This document shows positions 60,796 through 64,000 of a DNA stretch of 64,000 bases, in pieces. Every line of letters starts with the position of its first letter. The stretch's first letter is position 1. The notes under the pieces are model-generated. The model searched no databases and was not told the origin of the DNA. It was given only the letters and a program-made list of their open reading frames with translations. A program made the translations under genes and the position numbers. Source of the stretch: Ruegeria conchae (GTDB taxonomy: Bacteria; Pseudomonadota; Alphaproteobacteria; Rhodobacterales; Rhodobacteraceae); assembly GCF_000192475.1 (NCBI RefSeq), contig NZ_AEYW01000024.1, positions 80,708 to 144,707 of the forward strand, in the 5' to 3' direction.

Positions 60796-61710
60796 ATGCG
60801 GCAAACCCTGAGAATCAGACAGCTTGAAGCCCTTATGGCAGTGACGACCAATGGATCGATCACTTCTGCAGCCACTGATCTTGGGGTCAGTCAGCCAGCT
60901 GTGAGCCGATTAATATCTGATCTGGAGAAGTCACTTGGGTTTCAGCTTTTTGATCGTCGCGAGGGGCGGTTAGTGCCGACTCAGGAAGTTCGGTATTTGC
61001 AGCCCAGCGTAGAGCGTGTTCTGGAACTGATGAAGCAGATCACCGACGTCAGTCAGGACATCACGCAACGAAAGGCGGGACATATTCGCGTCGCTTGCCT
61101 GCCCGGATTTGCAACCAGCCACCTGCCACAAGTTGTCGCCGAATTTCTGAAAGACCGCCCCGGCGTCACCATGACAATCGAGCCGGATCGGCCCGAGCGC
61201 ATTCTAGAATGGATGATCGGTGAGCAATATGATTTTGGGATCACCGACAGTTTTATCAGCCACCCTGCCGTGCAAAATACAGATGTGCACTTACGCACGG
61301 TTTGTGTATTTCCGAGCGGTCACGAGTTGGAAAGCGTTTCGGAAGTTACACCCAAAGAGCTTGAGAACGAGAAAGTCATTCACACCCGCCGTGATAGCGA
61401 CTTTTTTGCGCGCCTATCGAAAGCGTTCCAAAGCGCAAATATCTCACTGAACTCTCACATCGAGGTCAGGCAATTTACAGCAGCTTGTGAACTCGCCTTA
61501 AGAGGCGTGGGAGTCTCAGTAGTGAGCGAACTGGATGCGGTTCAATATGCCCATCTTGGACTGTGCTACAGGCCATTCGTACCGGTGTTACCTCATACAC
61601 TTTCCTTAGTGCGCCCCATATTGAAACAACCATCTTTGGTAACTTTGGAATTTATTGAACAGTTCAGCGAAAGCTTGAACCCGTTTCGCGTCAAATCGAT
61701 TATGCGCTGA
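60796..61710 (+). CDS. LysR-family transcriptional regulator
   Basis: 304-residue regulator, start at ATG 60796 chosen because of the promoter at 60733 and because it gives the normal LysR N-terminus MRQTLRIRQLEALMAV. The winged helix SAATDLGVSQPAVSRLISDL (about residues 28-47) is followed by the LysR_substrate effector fold (GHIRVACLPGFATSHLPQVV). It is divergent from ugpB and upstream of the cyclic phosphodiesterase gene, so it may regulate either. LysR proteins of this type often respond to amino acids or organic acids; effector unknown. The ribosome site is weak. Confidence 0.85.
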   Translation: MRQTLRIRQLEALMAVTTNGSITSAATDLGVSQPAVSRLISDLEKSLGFQLFDRREGRLVPTQEVRYLQPSVERVLELMKQITDVSQDITQRKAGHIRVACLPGFATSHLPQVVAEFLKDRPGVTMTIEPDRPERILEWMIGEQYDFGITDSFISHPAVQNTDVHLRTVCVFPSGHELESVSEVTPKELENEKVIHTRRDSDFFARLSKAFQSANISLNSHIEVRQFTAACELALRGVGVSVVSELDAVQYAHLGLCYRPFVPVLPHTLSLVRPILKQPSLVTLEFIEQFSESLNPFRVKSIMR

Positions 61711-61970
61711 TCGCTAAGCGCTTTTAATTCTGGGGTGTTCGTCGATTTGCCATGTAACTGCCTGCGCTTCATCAGGTTTGGTCTGGCTGATGCCACAAAA
61801 TAAATTCCAAGTTGAGACCTTGATGAGCTTTACGCTCATAGGGTTTGTCGGCACAGTATCGTCAATCTTAACCATAGTTCGATGCTTGATCGGCTTAGGT
61901 GATCTTTATTCATCTTTGTTACAATCGCCATCTACAAAGCGTTTCGAACATATTTCCAGGAAGGTGTGAT

Positions 61971-63947
61971 ATGCCCTTTTCCAGCAGTAAGCTCTCTCGC
62001 CGTAAGTTTCTTGCCACAACGACAGCCAGTGCAGCTGCGATTACTCTGCATCCGTTCTCTGCGTCTGCTGCCAACAATCAGGCTCATCTGAGGATCATGG
62101 AAACAACAGACATCCATGTGCATGTTTTCCCTTATGATTACTATGCAGATAAACCACGGGACACCGTGGGCCTGTCACGTACGGCATCTATTATCAACGG
62201 CATCCGATCAGAGGCGACTAACTCGCTTCTTGTTGACAATGGCGACTTTCTGCAGGGCAATCCGATGGGTGACTATATAGCCTATGAGCGTGGAATGAAG
62301 GCGGGTGACAGCCACCCGATTATCACTGCATTCAACACGGTCGGCTATGATGCCGCCACCTTGGGCAACCACGAGTTCAACTATGGTCTGGAGTTTCTTG
62401 ATAAAGCGCTTGCTGGGGCCGACTTCCCAGTGGTTCTGGCCAATATTGCCAAGAAAAAAGGGGCCAGCCCGCGCGCTGACGAAACTCTGGTGAAGCCCTA
62501 TGCCATTCTTGATCGTGAGATTGAACTGGGGGACGGCTCCAAACATCCGATCAAGATCGGCGTCATCGGCTTCACTCCGCCGCAGGTCATGAATTGGGAT
62601 CGCAAACACCTTGAAGGCAATGTCGAAGCCCGCGATATCGTCGAGACAGCGCAGGCTTACGTACCCGAGATGAAAGAGCAAGGCTGTGATCTGATCATAG
62701 CACTTTCGCATTCAGGTATAGGTGAGGCCGATCATTCGGAAGGAATGGAGAATGCCTCGGTCGTTCTTGCCGGTGTTGACGGTATTGATGCCTTGGTCAC
62801 CGGGCACAACCATCTGGTCTTCCCATCTCCAACATTTGCGGACCGTCCCGGTATTGACGTGGAAACCGGAACTTTGATGGGTAAGCCCGCCGTCATGGGT
62901 GGATTCTGGGGATCGCATCTTGGCCTGCTTGATCTGTTGCTGGAACGAGATGGTAGCGCCTGGCGTGTGGTCACCACCACTTCCGAGGCGCGGCCGATAT
63001 CCAAACGCAACGAAGATCGGTCAATAACTGCGCTGGTCGGAGATGATCAAAAGGTTCTCGACTCGGTGGCGAAAGATCACGACGAAACGTTGGCCTACGT
63101 CCGCCGCGCTGTGGGTAAGACTTCGGCCCCATTGCACAGCTATTTCGCATTGGTTGCCGATGATCCGTCTGTGCAGATCGTTTCGATCGCGCAGAAATGG
63201 TATGTCGAAGAGATGATGAAAGGCACCGAGCACGAGGGTCTGCCAATCCTTTCGGCAGCGGCGCCATTCAAGGCTGGCGGCCGTGGCGGCCCGGAATACT
63301 ACACTGATGTTCCCGTCGGTGACGTTGCAATCAAGAACGTGGCCGATCTTTATCTTTACCCAAACACAGTTCGTGCCGTACGGGTAAACGGGGCGCAGGT
63401 TCGAGGCTGGCTGGAACGGTCAGCGGGCATGTTCAATCAGGTTGAGGAAGGTTCCGAAGACGCGATCCTGCTGAACCCGGAATTCCCATCATATAATTTT
63501 GATGTGATGGACGGTGTGACCTATCAGATCGACCTTTCACAGCCGTCCCGCTTTGGTCCAAAAGGCGAAGAACTTAATCCAGATGCAGCCCGGATCGTGA
63601 ACCTTGCCTTTAATGGTGCACCGGTCACGGATGACATGGAGTTCATTATCGCCACCAATAACTACCGAGCATCGGGCGGCGGCTCTTTCCCCGGCGCAAA
63701 GGGTGACACAGTTGTTTTTGAAGCCCCAGACACCAACCGGGATGTCATTGTCCGCTATATTGTCGAGCAGGGTACAATTGATCCTAAAGCAGATGCCAAC
63801 TGGTCATTTGCGCCGCTCACCGACACGACGGTATTGTTTGAAACCGGGCCAAAAGCGCGGGACTACATGAATGATGTCAAAGGTGTTGTCATTGAAGATG
63901 CGGGAGAAGGTACAGATGGCTTTGCAGCGTTCCGCATTAAGCTCTGA
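61971..63947 (+). CDS. cpdB: 2',3'-cyclic-nucleotide phosphodiesterase/3'-nucleotidase, Tat-exported
   Basis: 658-residue periplasmic enzyme that opens 2',3'-cyclic nucleotides and releases phosphate from 3'-nucleotides. ATG 61971 follows AGGAAGG. A Tat signal ([15 protein letters not shown]) leads to a mature metallophosphatase domain with [40 protein letters not shown] and TGHNHLVF (two-metal site), then the 5'-nucleotidase C-terminal domain ([13 protein letters not shown] near residue 560). It fits phosphorus scavenging beside ugpBAEC. Tat export indicates folding before export, perhaps metal loading in the cytoplasm. A 260-bp gap after the LysR gene holds its likely promoter. Confidence 0.93.
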   Translation: MPFSSSKLSRRKFLATTTASAAAITLHPFSASAANNQAHLRIMETTDIHVHVFPYDYYADKPRDTVGLSRTASIINGIRSEATNSLLVDNGDFLQGNPMGDYIAYERGMKAGDSHPIITAFNTVGYDAATLGNHEFNYGLEFLDKALAGADFPVVLANIAKKKGASPRADETLVKPYAILDREIELGDGSKHPIKIGVIGFTPPQVMNWDRKHLEGNVEARDIVETAQAYVPEMKEQGCDLIIALSHSGIGEADHSEGMENASVVLAGVDGIDALVTGHNHLVFPSPTFADRPGIDVETGTLMGKPAVMGGFWGSHLGLLDLLLERDGSAWRVVTTTSEARPISKRNEDRSITALVGDDQKVLDSVAKDHDETLAYVRRAVGKTSAPLHSYFALVADDPSVQIVSIAQKWYVEEMMKGTEHEGLPILSAAAPFKAGGRGGPEYYTDVPVGDVAIKNVADLYLYPNTVRAVRVNGAQVRGWLERSAGMFNQVEEGSEDAILLNPEFPSYNFDVMDGVTYQIDLSQPSRFGPKGEELNPDAARIVNLAFNGAPVTDDMEFIIATNNYRASGGGSFPGAKGDTVVFEAPDTNRDVIVRYIVEQGTIDPKADANWSFAPLTDTTVLFETGPKARDYMNDVKGVVIEDAGEGTDGFAAFRIKL

Positions 63948-63959
63948 CCTGTACGAGAT

Positions 63960-63991
63960 AAAAAAACCCGCCGGTAGTCTGGCGGGTTTTT
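63960..63991 (+). terminator. Rho-independent terminator after cpdB
   Basis: AAAAAAACCCGCC (63960-63972), loop GGTAGTCT, GGCGGGTTTTT (63981-63991). Strong GC stem with U-tract on the + strand and A-tract before it, so it can also work in the opposite direction. It lies 13 nt after the cpdB stop. Confidence 0.95.
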
Positions 63992-64000
63992 GTTTGTGTA

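Noticed and set aside
1..64000. tRNA, rRNA, CRISPR arrays, prophage and toxin-antitoxin or defence systems
   Set aside because: No cloverleaf-like sequence, regular short repeats with spacers, phage structural genes or recognisable defence genes were seen by reading; a covariance-model search was not possible.

Overview
The window reads as chromosomal DNA of an alphaproteobacterium, most likely a marine Rhodobacterales (Roseobacter-group) member. This is inferred from the genes, not computed: a 930-residue aconitase B, a DUF1045 phosphonate-type 2H phosphoesterase, a TRAP-free but ABC- and TctABC-rich transporter set, a UgpBAEC uptake system, a cobalamin-riboswitch cobalt ECF system, and many amine/amino-acid catabolic modules. 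Genes are densely packed, with frequent 1-8 nt overlaps. I see no tRNA, rRNA, CRISPR array, insertion sequence or prophage.

Layout. 1-12041 (+): a glutamine-synthetase-like ligase cut by the left edge, aldehyde dehydrogenase, iron alcohol dehydrogenase, EamA exporter, DeoR-type regulator and a five-gene family-5 (Opp-type) ABC importer, facing a convergent periplasmic gamma-glutamyltransferase (12284-14101). Together these could form a gamma-glutamyl-amine or amino-alcohol catabolic unit. 14387-18883 (-): a class I aminotransferase, the wreck of a class V aminotransferase, and acnB. 19424-20885: DUF1045 phosphoesterase and a signal-less PhnD-like protein. 21007-25110 (+): an arsenic operon with an ArsR-ArsC fusion, GAPDH, ArsJ and Acr3, each overlapping the next by 4 nt. 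25320-32548 (+): a membrane glycan locus (two GT2, DUF2142, methyltransferase, flippase-like protein, GT-C enzyme). 32549-36930: a decaying zone with an intact TolC-like gene followed by broken type I secretion ABC and HlyD genes and a glutamate-synthase-like fragment.

37087-40142 (+): a TPP enzyme overlapping an aldehyde dehydrogenase. 40268-43995 (+): a cobalamin riboswitch and a five-gene cobalt ECF transporter of K-L-M-Q-O layout. 44073-45999: a GT2 and a MarR/HpaR-like regulator. 46036-56389: an IclR-centred catabolic region with a divergent class III aminotransferase, TctCBA importer, aldehyde dehydrogenase, Tm-1-like protein, and an AGXT2L-like PLP enzyme overlapping an APH-fold kinase, which suggests a kinase plus phospho-lyase route. 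56450-63947: ugpBAEC (-), a LysR regulator and a Tat-exported cyclic phosphodiesterase/nucleotidase, together a phosphorus-scavenging unit.

A recurring feature is a strong RNA hairpin just after the substrate-binding-protein gene in three separate transporter operons (7858, 49260, 59271). It would give excess binding protein over membrane components. The most interesting uncharacterised candidates are the kinase/phospho-lyase/Tct operon and the gamma-glutamyl ligase/ADH/ALDH/Opp/GGT cluster.
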